This document shows positions 37,186-45,524 of a stretch of 64,000 bases of DNA, one piece after another. The notes beneath the pieces were generated by a model that made no database searches, had not been told where the DNA came from, and saw only the letters and a list, made by a program, of their open reading frames with translations. Position numbers and translations under genes: made by a program. This DNA comes from Eutrophocola sp964629325 (GTDB lineage: Bacteria > Pseudomonadota > Gammaproteobacteria > Pseudomonadales > Pseudohongiellaceae), in contig CAZVSC010000001.1 of the NCBI GenBank assembly GCA_964629325.1, positions 81,004 to 145,003 of the forward strand, written 5' to 3'. Every line of letters begins with the position of its first letter. Within the stretch, counting starts at the first letter, position 1.

Positions 37186-37551
37186 TCAGCCCAGCAATTC
37201 AAGCAAGGCCTGTTTTTTCTCCTCAGGTAGATTTTCCAGTCTTCGGGTCAGCTCACTGTCGGTCATCCTCTGAATGCCGTTTCCTTCCGAAGAAAATTCC
37301 ACGGCGGCTTCATCGTGACTGAAACCCTGGTTGTCGCCTGACAGGTTTTGCTGGATATGCTTTTCCAGCACCATGATAATCTCTGAATTCATGCTGCGGC
37401 GGTTCTGCTCAGACAAGTGCTTGATCTTGTTGCGCAGTCCCTTGGGAAGGCGAATGACGAATTTTTCAATGAGGGCAGGAGTCGATCTGCTCCTGGAATC
37501 AGATTCGAATTTGGCTGATGAATCCTGGTGATCGTCGGTATAATCATTCAT
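37186..37551 (-). CDS. ribbon-helix-helix (Arc-like) DNA-binding protein
   Basis: Small protein of 121 aa. Residues about 27-65 (FVIRLPKGLRNKIKHLSEQNRRSMNSEII) match the Arc/MetJ-type ribbon-helix-helix fold that binds DNA as a dimer. The N-terminus is acidic and Ser-rich. The C-terminus is acidic and ends with a short helical LENLPEEKKQALLELLG. The ATG at 37551 is preceded by GAAAGGAA; a 38-codon upstream extension is encoded by DNA repeats and is rejected. It is divergent from gor. No toxin partner is seen, so a transcriptional regulator is more likely than an antitoxin. Confidence 0.8.
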   Translation of the reverse strand: MNDYTDDHQDSSAKFESDSRSRSTPALIEKFVIRLPKGLRNKIKHLSEQNRRSMNSEIIMVLEKHIQQNLSGDNQGFSHDEAAVEFSSEGNGIQRMTDSELTRRLENLPEEKKQALLELLG

Positions 37552-37596
37552 AGTGCGTTCCTTTCGTTCTCCTTGTTCCAGATACATTTTCCAGGT

Positions 37597-37631
37597 ACAT
37601 ATCCCTGACACATATCCCTGACACATATTCC
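37597..37631. repeat. 13-bp tandem repeat, possible operator
   Basis: Two full copies of ACATATCCCTGAC (37597-37609, 37610-37622) are followed by a partial ACATATTCC. Related CATATTCCAGGTA pieces lie further right, and ATACATTTTCCAGGTA lies to the left. The array lies 46-80 bases upstream of the ribbon-helix-helix start; proteins of that class commonly bind tandem half-sites. Confidence 0.6.
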
Positions 37632-37796
37632 AATAGCATATTCCAGGTAGACCAATATCGTTCACAGTAACGTCAAGCCAATAATAAACCTTTAAATTTA
37701 AAATAGAAATTTTTTCAGAGCCCCATAAGGGATTTACCCTGAATCGGGTTTAGCCAAACTGGCGTTCCAGAATCACACAGTATTCAAGAGGTTGCG

Positions 37797-39143
37797 ATGT
37801 TTGATTACGATTTGTTTGTCATAGGCGCCGGGTCCGGTGGCGTCAGGGCCGCCCGCATATCGGCAGGTTACGGAGCACGCGTTGCCATTGCCGAGGATCG
37901 CTACATGGGTGGAACCTGCGTCAATGTCGGCTGCGTCCCCAAGAAGCTCTATACCTATGCGGCCCATTTCAGCCAGGACTGCAGTGACAGCAGGGGCTTT
38001 GGCTGGACAGGAGAAGTGCCCGTTTTCAACTGGCACGTGCTGCGGGACAACAAAACAGCAGAAATCGAACGCCTGAATGGCATATATGACAATCTGCTAT
38101 CAAATTCGGGTGTAACGGTCTTCAGCGCCCGGGCGAAGATAGCCGGCAAAAATACCGTTGCCGTGGACGGCAGGACGGTCACTGCACGCCATATCCTGAT
38201 CGCTACCGGCGGCTGGCCCTTTGTCCCGGACTTTCCGGGAAGCGACATGGTGCTTACGTCCAACGAAATCTTTGATCTGCCCGAATTCCCCAAACGCATC
38301 CTGGTCGTGGGTGGAGGTTATATCGCGCTGGAATTTGCCGGCATCTTTGCCGGCCTTGGCGCCAGCACCACCTTGTCCTATCGCGGCGATATTCCCCTGA
38401 AGAATTTTGACAAGGATATCCGGGAAAAACTTTTTACCGAGAGCCAGCGGCATATCAGCATGCGCATGAACAGCAATGTTGCAGAAATACGCAAAGGCGA
38501 CGATGGCATAATAGTGGCATTCGAAGAGGGCGCCCCCCTGACCGTCGATTGCGTACTTTATGCCACAGGCAGGAACGCCAATACCCGGGAACTTGGACTG
38601 GAAAATACCCGGGTCAAGACCGGTAAAAACGGTGCCATCGGCGTCGATGAATATTTTGAGACGGACGAACCCGGCATATATGCCATTGGCGACGTGGTCG
38701 GGCGCGCCGCCTTGACCCCCGTAGCAACCGCAGAAGGGATGGTCCTGGCGTCAAATCTGTTCAAGGGAACCCGGAAAACCCTGGATTACACCAATATCGC
38801 CACTGCCGTTTTCAGCCACCCGAATGTGGGAACCGTCGGTTTGACCGAAGAGGGTGCCAAGGACAAATACGGGGCAATAGTGGTGTTTGAAAGTGAATTC
38901 AGGCACCTGAAACATACATTGTCCGGCAATCCCGAGCGCACCTACATGAAAATCATCACCGACAAGGCAACCGACCGGGTCGTCGGCATGCATATGGTCG
39001 GCGCCGATGCCGGTGAAATCATCCAGGGCTTTGCCGCAGCCATGCAGTGCGGCGTCACCAAGGCCCAACTGGACAGTACGATCGGTATACATCCGACAGC
39101 AGCCGAGGAATTTGTCACTATGCGAACCGCCAGGCACGAATGA
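37797..39143 (+). CDS. gor: glutathione-disulfide reductase
   Basis: NADPH-dependent flavoenzyme of 448 aa that regenerates glutathione. FAD motif VIGAGSGGVRAARI; redox-active disulfide GGTCVNVGCVPKK; NADPH motif VVGGGYIALEFAGIFAGLG; dimer-interface HPTAAEEFVTM with the catalytic histidine. The absence of a membrane or lipoyl context and the GSGGVRAAR start favour Gor over dihydrolipoamide dehydrogenase. It is divergent from the ribbon-helix-helix gene. Confidence 0.95.
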   Translation: MFDYDLFVIGAGSGGVRAARISAGYGARVAIAEDRYMGGTCVNVGCVPKKLYTYAAHFSQDCSDSRGFGWTGEVPVFNWHVLRDNKTAEIERLNGIYDNLLSNSGVTVFSARAKIAGKNTVAVDGRTVTARHILIATGGWPFVPDFPGSDMVLTSNEIFDLPEFPKRILVVGGGYIALEFAGIFAGLGASTTLSYRGDIPLKNFDKDIREKLFTESQRHISMRMNSNVAEIRKGDDGIIVAFEEGAPLTVDCVLYATGRNANTRELGLENTRVKTGKNGAIGVDEYFETDEPGIYAIGDVVGRAALTPVATAEGMVLASNLFKGTRKTLDYTNIATAVFSHPNVGTVGLTEEGAKDKYGAIVVFESEFRHLKHTLSGNPERTYMKIITDKATDRVVGMHMVGADAGEIIQGFAAAMQCGVTKAQLDSTIGIHPTAAEEFVTMRTARHE

Positions 39144-39251
39144 CGGGGTTCCGGCCAAGCGGCAGCATCAACATCTGGTAGTCCAACCTGTATAACGTCA
39201 GGAAGCAGGGCTTGCGGCAATACCAGTTTCGTGCTGAAATGCCTCTATCTA

Positions 39252-39279
39252 ATTTCCGGTAATCTTTATTACCGGAAAT
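39252..39279. other. 28-bp perfect palindrome, possible recombinase core site
   Basis: The sequence reads ATTTCCGGTAA, TCTTTA, TTACCGGAAAT: 11-bp inverted arms around a 6-base centre (the pairing continues one more base, so 12-4-12 is an equal parse). No T-run follows, so it is not a normal terminator. The 11-6-11 layout and 28-bp length equal those of Xer/dif sites, and it lies 131 bases upstream of a tyrosine recombinase gene. Confidence 0.6.
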
Positions 39280-39409
39280 AGTGGAGCAGTAAGAATCAGG
39301 CACATATTGTGTATATATTAAGCTATATCAATTAGTTATCGCATGTATCTAAAATGATTCTAAATATCGATAAAATCAATTCCACCCTCATCCGGCCTGT
39401 TCCCGCTTC

Positions 39410-40630
39410 ATGAGTCAGCCCAAGCCACCGGTGCCGTTTTTTGACACGCTCGAGGAAATGGCCAACCCCTACAAGCAGCGTATTGCCTCTGTTAAACATC
39501 TGCTCGATGACGAACCCGCCAATGCTGTCGACGACTACCAGTACGCCAGCGAGTTCCTGTATTCCTACCGTGGCAGCCCGGACACGTTTTCCACATACAG
39601 GCGTGAAATCGAGCACTTCTTGCACTGGTGCTGGCTCATCGAGAAAAAGTCGCTGAAAAGCATCCGTCGCGAAGATATCGAGGCTTATATCGAATTTGCC
39701 CGCAATCCACCGCATTCATGGATCGGTGCCAAGAACGTGGCCAGGTATGCGATGAGCGGCGGAAACAGGGTGCCCAACCCTGAGTGGCGACCCTACGTCC
39801 AGCAAGGCAAAAATCCGCAGGAAACCGCTTACTTTCTGTCCCAGAGCGCTATCCAGAGCATTTTTGCGGTGTTGAGCAGTTTTTGTAACTTCCTGATCCA
39901 GGAGGAATACCTGGAATTCAACCCGGTCGCCCAGATTCGCCAGAAGGGCAAATTCCTGCGCAAAACCCAGGCAAGCCGCCCTATTCGCCGGCTTTCTCAG
40001 CTCCAGTGGTCCTATGTGCTTGAAAATGCTGAAATAATGGCCAAAAAGGACCCCTTGCATGAACGCACTCTGTTCATCATGAACGCCCTGTTCGGCATGT
40101 ACCTGCGCATCTCGGAATTGGTGGAAACCGAGCGCTGGAGCCCGAAAATGGGAGATTTCGAGCGTGACCTTGAGGGCAACTGGTGGTTCAGGACCGTCGG
40201 CAAGGGCAACAAGGAGCGCCAGATCTCTGTCAGTGACGCCATGCTGGATGCCCTGAAGCGCTACCGGCGCTCCAGGGGACTCCCGGAACTGCCCTCGCCC
40301 GGTGAATATACGCCCCTTGTGCACAAGGCGCGCGGCAAAGGCAATATCAGCAGTACCCGGCAAATACGGGGCATTGTGCAGGCCTGTTTTGACGAGGCGG
40401 AACAAGCCATGCGCAAGGAGGGTTTTACCGAGGAGGCAGAGGCCCTCGGCGCGGCGACAGTACACTGGCTGCGGCATACCGGCATCTCCGAGGATGTAAA
40501 GCACAGACCCCGTGAGCATGTCAGGGATGATGCCGGACACGGCTCCAGCGCCATCACGGACCGCTATATCGATGTGCAACTCACCGAGCGCCATGCCTCG
40601 GCCCGGAAGAAACGCATAAAACCGGATTGA
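39410..40630 (+). CDS. solitary tyrosine recombinase/integrase
   Basis: Site-specific recombinase of 406 aa. The N-terminal SAM-like domain (about 45-175) precedes a catalytic domain with R233 (YLRISELVE), K265 (VGKGNKER), H352/R355 (HWLRHTG), H377 (AGHGSS) and Y386 (TDRYID). The full catalytic set is therefore intact. It is longer than XerC/XerD (about 300 aa), with an insertion near residues 95-140. No phage, transposon or cassette genes and no tRNA target adjoin it. The only candidate target noticed is the palindrome at 39252-39279. Confidence 0.88.
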   Translation: MSQPKPPVPFFDTLEEMANPYKQRIASVKHLLDDEPANAVDDYQYASEFLYSYRGSPDTFSTYRREIEHFLHWCWLIEKKSLKSIRREDIEAYIEFARNPPHSWIGAKNVARYAMSGGNRVPNPEWRPYVQQGKNPQETAYFLSQSAIQSIFAVLSSFCNFLIQEEYLEFNPVAQIRQKGKFLRKTQASRPIRRLSQLQWSYVLENAEIMAKKDPLHERTLFIMNALFGMYLRISELVETERWSPKMGDFERDLEGNWWFRTVGKGNKERQISVSDAMLDALKRYRRSRGLPELPSPGEYTPLVHKARGKGNISSTRQIRGIVQACFDEAEQAMRKEGFTEEAEALGAATVHWLRHTGISEDVKHRPREHVRDDAGHGSSAITDRYIDVQLTERHASARKKRIKPD

Positions 40631-40810
40631 TTGAAGGGTTGTTCAGGGGCGGCTAAGGCGGAATTTGCCACAATCAGGGCCATTCAGGGCACGTGGGACA
40701 ATGCATTTTTTTGCCAATTTTTGCCCGTATGATAGTAATATGAAGCGCGCAAAACCGCACCGTCAGTGACGTGCAACAAGCGCAGCAGACCTAGCAGACA
40801 AGGCAGAGTT

Positions 40811-43012
40811 ATGACAGCACGCGTTTTCCGGCAGATCTCCAAGTCAGTACTGATCCTGGGGTTCACTTATATCCTTGGTTTCGGCAGCCTGCGAGCGCAG
40901 CAGCCGCTGTACCTGCCCGCGGACATACCGCTGGATGTGCAGGCGATCTACCAGGAACTGCTGCCCGAAGCAGACTATGGCAACATAACCAAACGCATCA
41001 TCGACCACCTCGTTCAAAACCATTATTCCGAAATCAATTTCAACGATGATTTCTCCGGCAAACTGCTGGATAGTTTCATCAAAAGCCTGGACGGCTCGAA
41101 AACATATTTCACCCAGGCGGATATCGATGAGTTTGAGTCCTACCGGACCCGCCTGGACGATCTGCTGACCGAGGGCGATGTCGATTTTGGCTACCTCATT
41201 TTCAACCGCTACCGCCAGCGCCTGATGGAAAGGCTGGTGTTTTCACTGAAGCGTCTTGAAGAAGATCCCGCCGACTTCGATTTCACCGAAGATGAATACC
41301 TGATCGTTGACCGTTCCGAGGAACCCTGGCCGGCGGATGAAGCCGCGCTCGAGGAACTCTGGCGCAAGCGCATCAAGAGCAATGTCCTGTCCATGAAACT
41401 CGATGACGAGGAAATGGACATGCTGGAAATCCGCGAGGAACTCAGCGACCGCTTCCGTTCGCAGTTGAGCCAGGTTCTTAAAACCAACGGCCTTGACGTT
41501 TACCAGCGCTACATGGATGCCATGACCATGACCTTCGATCCGCACACGCAGTACTACGCGCCACGTGCGGCCGAAAATTTCAACATGAGCATGCGCCTTT
41601 CCCTTGAAGGTATTGGTGCGGTACTGACAACCGAGGATGAATACACCAAGGTCGTCAGTATTGTCAGCGGCGGTCCCGCCGATATGGGTGGTGAGTTGCA
41701 GCCGTCCGACCGCATCGTTGCCGTTGCGCAGGGTGACGAACCCTACGTCGACGTCGTGGGCTGGCGAGTCGATGACGTTGTCCAGCTTATTCGGGGCGAA
41801 AAAGGCACTGTGGTCAGGCTGAACGTGATCCCCGCTTCTTCTGACGCCGGTCTGGAAAGAAAGGAAATCAGCATCACCCGCGATACGGTCAAGCTCGAAG
41901 AGCAGTCTGCCCGCAAGGAAGTCGTGGAGGTTCAGCACAACGGTGAAATTCATAAAATCGGTGTGATCGAGCTGCCCACGTTCTATATCGATTTCGAGGC
42001 GCTGCAGCGTCGCGATCCAAACTATCGCAGCAGCACGCGTGATGTACGCAACCTGCTCGAAGAGCTGAAAGCTGAAAACGTGGATGCCGTGGTCGTGGAC
42101 CTGCGTCGCAACGGCGGCGGCTCGCTCACCGAAGCCAATTCCCTGGTTGGCCTGTTTATCCGCCGCGGCCCGACCGTACAGGTGCGCGATGCTGACGGCA
42201 ACAATATCGTGCAGGGTGATTCGGATCCCGAAGTGGTCTATGACGGCCCCCTTGCCGTTCTCGTCAATCGCCTGAGCGCTTCGGCTTCGGAAATCTTTGC
42301 CGGTGCCATCCAGGATTACCAGCGCGGACTGGTTCTTGGCAGCCAGACTTTCGGCAAGGGCACAGTCCAGGAACTGGTTGGTCTCGGCGAAGGCCAGATG
42401 AAGATCACGCGCGCCAAGTTTTACCGGATTTCAGGTGAAAGCACACAGCACAAAGGGGTCACGCCGGACATCAAGTTCCCCGACCTCTACGATACAGCGG
42501 AAGATATCGGTGAAAGCGCCCTGCCCACCGCCCTGCCCTGGGACACCATCGATCCCAATTATTATCGACCCTATTCCGACCTGAAATCGGTGCTGCCTAC
42601 CCTGATCAGCAGGCATGATGAGCGTTTGAAGAGCGATCCCGATTTCAATTTCATCGAGGCGCAAATCAAGCGTGCCCAGGAAAACAAGGAAAAGAACCAG
42701 CTGACGCTGAACGAAGCGCAACTGATTGCGGAGCGCGAGGAAGCCGACCAGTGGCGCCTGCAGACATCCAACGCCCGTCGCGTTGCCAAAGGCGAGGCCC
42801 CGTGGGCCACTGTAGAGGAAATGGACGCCGAAAACGAAGACGATGAAGACGAGATCGTGTTGAACAATGCCGGCATCGACCCCATCGAACGCGATGAGCG
42901 CATGGCCGAAGGTGACGAGAACGCCGACCCATACCTGGTGGAAAGCGGCAAGATCCTGCTGGACCTTATCGACCTGCAACGCGAGGATGTGTCGCTGGCG
43001 TTCAGTCAGTGA
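40811..43012 (+). CDS. prc: carboxy-terminal (tail-specific) protease
   Basis: Periplasmic protease of 733 aa that degrades proteins with nonpolar C-termini and controls murein hydrolases. A signal segment covers about residues 8-30. The PDZ domain surrounds GIGAVLTTEDEYTKVVSIVSGGPA. The catalytic serine lies in RLSASASEIFAGA (residues 489-493) and the lysine is K516 in TFGKGTVQ. The C-terminal acidic domain is typical of Prc. The ATG at 40811 is preferred over a GTG 45 bases earlier, which would place basic residues ahead of the signal peptide. Confidence 0.95.
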   Translation: MTARVFRQISKSVLILGFTYILGFGSLRAQQPLYLPADIPLDVQAIYQELLPEADYGNITKRIIDHLVQNHYSEINFNDDFSGKLLDSFIKSLDGSKTYFTQADIDEFESYRTRLDDLLTEGDVDFGYLIFNRYRQRLMERLVFSLKRLEEDPADFDFTEDEYLIVDRSEEPWPADEAALEELWRKRIKSNVLSMKLDDEEMDMLEIREELSDRFRSQLSQVLKTNGLDVYQRYMDAMTMTFDPHTQYYAPRAAENFNMSMRLSLEGIGAVLTTEDEYTKVVSIVSGGPADMGGELQPSDRIVAVAQGDEPYVDVVGWRVDDVVQLIRGEKGTVVRLNVIPASSDAGLERKEISITRDTVKLEEQSARKEVVEVQHNGEIHKIGVIELPTFYIDFEALQRRDPNYRSSTRDVRNLLEELKAENVDAVVVDLRRNGGGSLTEANSLVGLFIRRGPTVQVRDADGNNIVQGDSDPEVVYDGPLAVLVNRLSASASEIFAGAIQDYQRGLVLGSQTFGKGTVQELVGLGEGQMKITRAKFYRISGESTQHKGVTPDIKFPDLYDTAEDIGESALPTALPWDTIDPNYYRPYSDLKSVLPTLISRHDERLKSDPDFNFIEAQIKRAQENKEKNQLTLNEAQLIAEREEADQWRLQTSNARRVAKGEAPWATVEEMDAENEDDEDEIVLNNAGIDPIERDERMAEGDENADPYLVESGKILLDLIDLQREDVSLAFSQ

Positions 43013-43028
43013 TGCTGGATCAAAAATG

Positions 43029-43055
43029 GAAAAGGCGCCAAGGGCGCCTTTTTTA
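43029..43055 (+). terminator. rho-independent terminator after prc
   Basis: AAAGGCGCC (43031-43039) pairs with GGCGCCTTT (43043-43051) around a three-base loop and continues into T residues. An A-run on the left also allows termination of the minus-strand tRNA-Ser transcript. Confidence 0.9.
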
Positions 43056-43059
43056 TGTC

Positions 43060-43149
43060 TGGCGGAGGGGGTGAGATTCGAACTCACGGTAGGCTCTCAC
43101 CTACGCCGGTTTTCAAGACCGGTGCATTCAACCGCTCTGCCACCCCTCC
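43060..43149 (-). tRNA. serT: tRNA-Ser (anticodon UGA)
   Basis: A 90-base class II tRNA with an encoded CCA end. Acceptor strands GGAGGGG and CCCCTCC pair. The anticodon arm CCGGT-CTTGAAA-ACCGG has anticodon TGA. A long variable arm (TAGGTGAGAGCCTA) is typical of serine tRNAs. The T-arm contains GTTCGAATC. Confidence 0.96.
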
Positions 43150-43346
43150 GGGAAAGGGGTGCATCTTACCCGAATCACCGCGCCAGTCAACCTGCCGGCC
43201 GGGCCGGATGCACACCCCGAAATTTCTTGCTTTTAAAGGCGGTCTAAGTATGATGAAAGCATTGATTTTCCGGGGATTATCCCCATATCGTTAACCGGAA
43301 AAGCTGTTTTTTATCAAACACCAACTCGTGTAAACGGAGAGAAAGA

Positions 43347-44042
43347 ATGAGTGATTATGGTTTCAGGACAGAAGGTCAATACGCTGTTGGCGGCAGAAGC
43401 CAGGAAGCGATACTGGCAACCAACAAGGTTCTGAAAAATACCTACCTGCTGCTGTCCATGACCTTGCTGTTCAGTGTTGTCACCGCCACCATCGGCATGG
43501 CTGTCATCCTGCCGCCGATGATGTACTGGGTACTGTTTTTTGTCAGCTTCGGCCTGCTGTTCTGGGTCAATGCCAGCGCCAATTCCTCCATGGGTATCGT
43601 GGCGGTCTTCGCATTCACCGGCCTGATGGGCTTTATCCTGGGCCCCATGCTTAACTTCTACCTCACGGCGTTACCCAACGGTGGCATGATCGTTGCCCAG
43701 GCACTGGGCGGCACCGGCCTGATCTTCCTGACACTGTCAGGTTACGTACTGACAACCCGCAAGGACTTTTCGTTCATGCGCGGTTTCCTGATGACCGGCC
43801 TGATCGTGATCATCGTGGCCATGCTGGCAAATATCTTCTTCCAGATTCCCGCATTGTCACTGGCCATCTCAGCTGCGGCGGTCATGATTTTCTCCGGCCT
43901 GATCCTGTTTGATACCAGCCGCATCATTCACGGCGGGGAAACCAACTATATCCGTGCCACAGTGAGCCTGTACCTGGACATCTACAACCTGTTCGTCCAC
44001 CTGCTCCACCTGCTGGCTGTATTGTCCGGCAACCGTGACTGA
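43347..44042 (+). CDS. yccA: Bax inhibitor-1/YccA family membrane protein
   Basis: Inner-membrane protein of 231 aa with about seven hydrophobic helices; YccA of E. coli modulates FtsH proteolysis. The N-terminal cytosolic segment is followed by NTYLLLSMTLLFSVVTATIG. The C-terminal FDTSRIIHGGETNYIRATVSLYLDIYNLFVHLLHLL pattern, with conserved aspartates, is diagnostic. GAGAG precedes the ATG. Its place between tRNA-Ser and tusD matches Pseudomonas. Confidence 0.95.
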   Translation: MSDYGFRTEGQYAVGGRSQEAILATNKVLKNTYLLLSMTLLFSVVTATIGMAVILPPMMYWVLFFVSFGLLFWVNASANSSMGIVAVFAFTGLMGFILGPMLNFYLTALPNGGMIVAQALGGTGLIFLTLSGYVLTTRKDFSFMRGFLMTGLIVIIVAMLANIFFQIPALSLAISAAAVMIFSGLILFDTSRIIHGGETNYIRATVSLYLDIYNLFVHLLHLLAVLSGNRD

Positions 44043-44064
44043 ACCTCGGCGAAAAAAACCCGGG

Positions 44065-44095
44065 AAAGCCCTGCATGACCTGTAGGGCTTTTTTG
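44065..44095 (+). terminator. rho-independent terminator after yccA
   Basis: AAAGCCCTGCA (44065-44075) pairs with TGTAGGGCTTT (44081-44091), one G-T pair included, and is followed by T residues. It lies only nine bases before tusD, so it may attenuate rather than block tus expression. Confidence 0.88.
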
Positions 44096-44103
44096 TTTGG
44101 AAC

Positions 44104-44496
44104 ATGAAATTCTCCATTATCATCAATGGCGCCCCCTGGTCTTCCCCAGCCGCATTTTCCGCACTGAAATTTGCCGAAGCGGTTGTCGATGGCGGCCATG
44201 AAATCTACCGCCTGTTCTTTTTCCAGGACGGCGTGCACAACGGATCTGCTTTTGCGGTTGCGCCCCAGGATGAAGTCGACATTCCGAAACGCTGGCATGC
44301 CTTGATCAGCGAACACGATCTGGATGCTGTTGTCTGTGCCGCCTCGGCGCTCAAACATGGCCTGCTGGATGCCGGCGAGGCCGCCAGATATGACCGGACA
44401 GGCCACAACCTGTTGCCCGGGTTCGACATCAGCGGTCTTGGCCAACTGGTGGACGCGCTCAACCAGGCAGATCGTGTCGTTACTTTTGTTACCTGA
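44104..44496 (+). CDS. tusD: sulfurtransferase TusD
   Basis: DsrE-fold subunit of 130 aa of the TusBCD relay that passes sulfur to TusE for 2-thiouridine in tRNA wobble positions. Starts MKFSIIINGAPWSSPAAFSALKFAEA; the active cysteine probably lies in AVVCAASALKHGLLDA. FFFQDGVHNGSAFA is typical. First gene of the tusDCBE run; tusC follows after nine bases. Confidence 0.95.
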   Translation: MKFSIIINGAPWSSPAAFSALKFAEAVVDGGHEIYRLFFFQDGVHNGSAFAVAPQDEVDIPKRWHALISEHDLDAVVCAASALKHGLLDAGEAARYDRTGHNLLPGFDISGLGQLVDALNQADRVVTFVT

Positions 44497-44505
44497 TATC
44501 CGCTC

Positions 44506-44871
44506 ATGTCCGATACCCGCTCCCTGTTAATTCTCTCATCCAGTGCGCCCTACGCCAGCCAGTCGGCGCGTGCCGCGCTGGATGTCGCCCTGACCGCCGC
44601 GGCCTTCGAGCAGGTCGTGCGCATGGTCTTTATCGACGCCGGCGTCCTGCAGTTGCAGCCCGGGCAGGACAATCGCAAAGACGGTCCCAAGAGTGTTGGT
44701 AAAATGATTCCCGCACTGGCATTGTACGAAGTGCAGGAAGTTTTCTTCCATGAAGATTCCGCCCGCCGTTTCAGTATCGATGTTTCCGCGATGCCGGATT
44801 CGGTAACCGGCATCAATGACGCCGCATTGAGTGAACTGGTGCAGAAGGCCGACCAGGTAATGGTGTTCTGA
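44506..44871 (+). CDS. tusC: sulfur relay protein TusC
   Basis: DsrF/TusC-like subunit of 121 aa. It begins with SLLILSSSAPYASQSARAALDVALTAAAF and includes VRMVFIDAGVLQL. As usual for TusC it lacks a conserved catalytic cysteine (none is visible). It overlaps tusB by one base (TGATG), so translation is coupled. Confidence 0.94.
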   Translation: MSDTRSLLILSSSAPYASQSARAALDVALTAAAFEQVVRMVFIDAGVLQLQPGQDNRKDGPKSVGKMIPALALYEVQEVFFHEDSARRFSIDVSAMPDSVTGINDAALSELVQKADQVMVF

Positions 44872-45158
44872 TGATCCTGCATACGGTCAACAAGGTTGCC
44901 CCTTGCCTGGACAGGTGCATGGCGCTGGCGTCACCGGAAGATACGATTCTGTTGATAGAAGAAGCCGCCTATGCCGCCGCGGGAAGCGACTCCGCCAGGC
45001 GCTGGCAGGAATTCCCGGCGTACAACCTGTGTGTGCTGGAAGATGATTTGGCTGTCCGCGGCCTGTCCGCAACCATGCTGCCCGAATTCAGGGCCGTATC
45101 CTGGCAGGATTTTGTCGCGCTGGCCGCATCAGCCGACAAGATCATCAACTGGGGCTGA
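44871..45158 (+). CDS. tusB: sulfur relay protein TusB
   Basis: DsrH/TusB-like subunit of 95 aa. Features: MILHTVNKV at the start, DTILLIEEAAYAA, and the C-terminal SWQDFVALAASADKIINWG ending typical of TusB. It completes the TusBCD heterohexamer. tusE begins 19 bases later. Confidence 0.92.
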   Translation: MILHTVNKVAPCLDRCMALASPEDTILLIEEAAYAAAGSDSARRWQEFPAYNLCVLEDDLAVRGLSATMLPEFRAVSWQDFVALAASADKIINWG

Positions 45159-45177
45159 TATACAGATTCTGTTTGCC

Positions 45178-45516
45178 ATGCCCGACTCGCTGCGAATTGC
45201 CGACAAGGATATCCACCTGGACAAGGAAGGCTATCTTGAAGATCTGGCCGACTGGACGCCGGAGGTTGCCGGTATCCTGGCTAGGCGGGAAAACATTTCC
45301 CTGACTCCCGCACATTGGGAAGTCATCGACCTGTTGCGCGAATTCCATGCCGAGCACGGCCTGTCGCCCATGATGCGTGTGCTGGTCAGACAGATGAAGT
45401 CCCGCTTTGGGGGCGACAAAGGCTCCAGCCTGTACTTGATGACGCTTTTTCCCGAGTATCCGGCGTTAATTGCCAGTAAAATAGCCGGCCTACCCAGGCC
45501 GACCAACTGCCCCTGA
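45178..45516 (+). CDS. tusE: sulfurtransferase TusE
   Basis: DsrC/TusE-family sulfur acceptor of 112 aa that delivers persulfide sulfur to MnmA. DKEGYLEDLADWTPEVAGILARRE and HWEVIDLLREFHAEHG are family hallmarks. The single penultimate cysteine (PTNCP) is kept. The second C-terminal cysteine of true DsrC is replaced (ASKIAGLP), pointing to tRNA thiolation rather than sulfite reduction. The ATG at 45178 is chosen over an upstream open stretch overlapping tusB. Confidence 0.94.
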   Translation: MPDSLRIADKDIHLDKEGYLEDLADWTPEVAGILARRENISLTPAHWEVIDLLREFHAEHGLSPMMRVLVRQMKSRFGGDKGSSLYLMTLFPEYPALIASKIAGLPRPTNCP

Positions 45517-45524
45517 TACCTGCA

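Noticed and set aside
37597..37631. CRISPR-like array
   Set aside because: The units are 13 bp in direct tandem with no spacers, and there are no cas genes anywhere in the window.
39252..39279. Chromosomal dif site
   Set aside because: The size and layout fit, but known dif sites have unequal arms and a conserved XerC half that is not matched here; a dedicated site for the adjacent recombinase, or a plain hairpin, is more likely.
43055..43294. Open frames across tRNA-Ser
   Set aside because: The stretch forms a complete tRNA with CCA; the translated frames are incidental.
45178..45516. DsrC of dissimilatory sulfite metabolism
   Set aside because: The second C-terminal cysteine is replaced and the gene follows tusDCB, so TusE is the better call.
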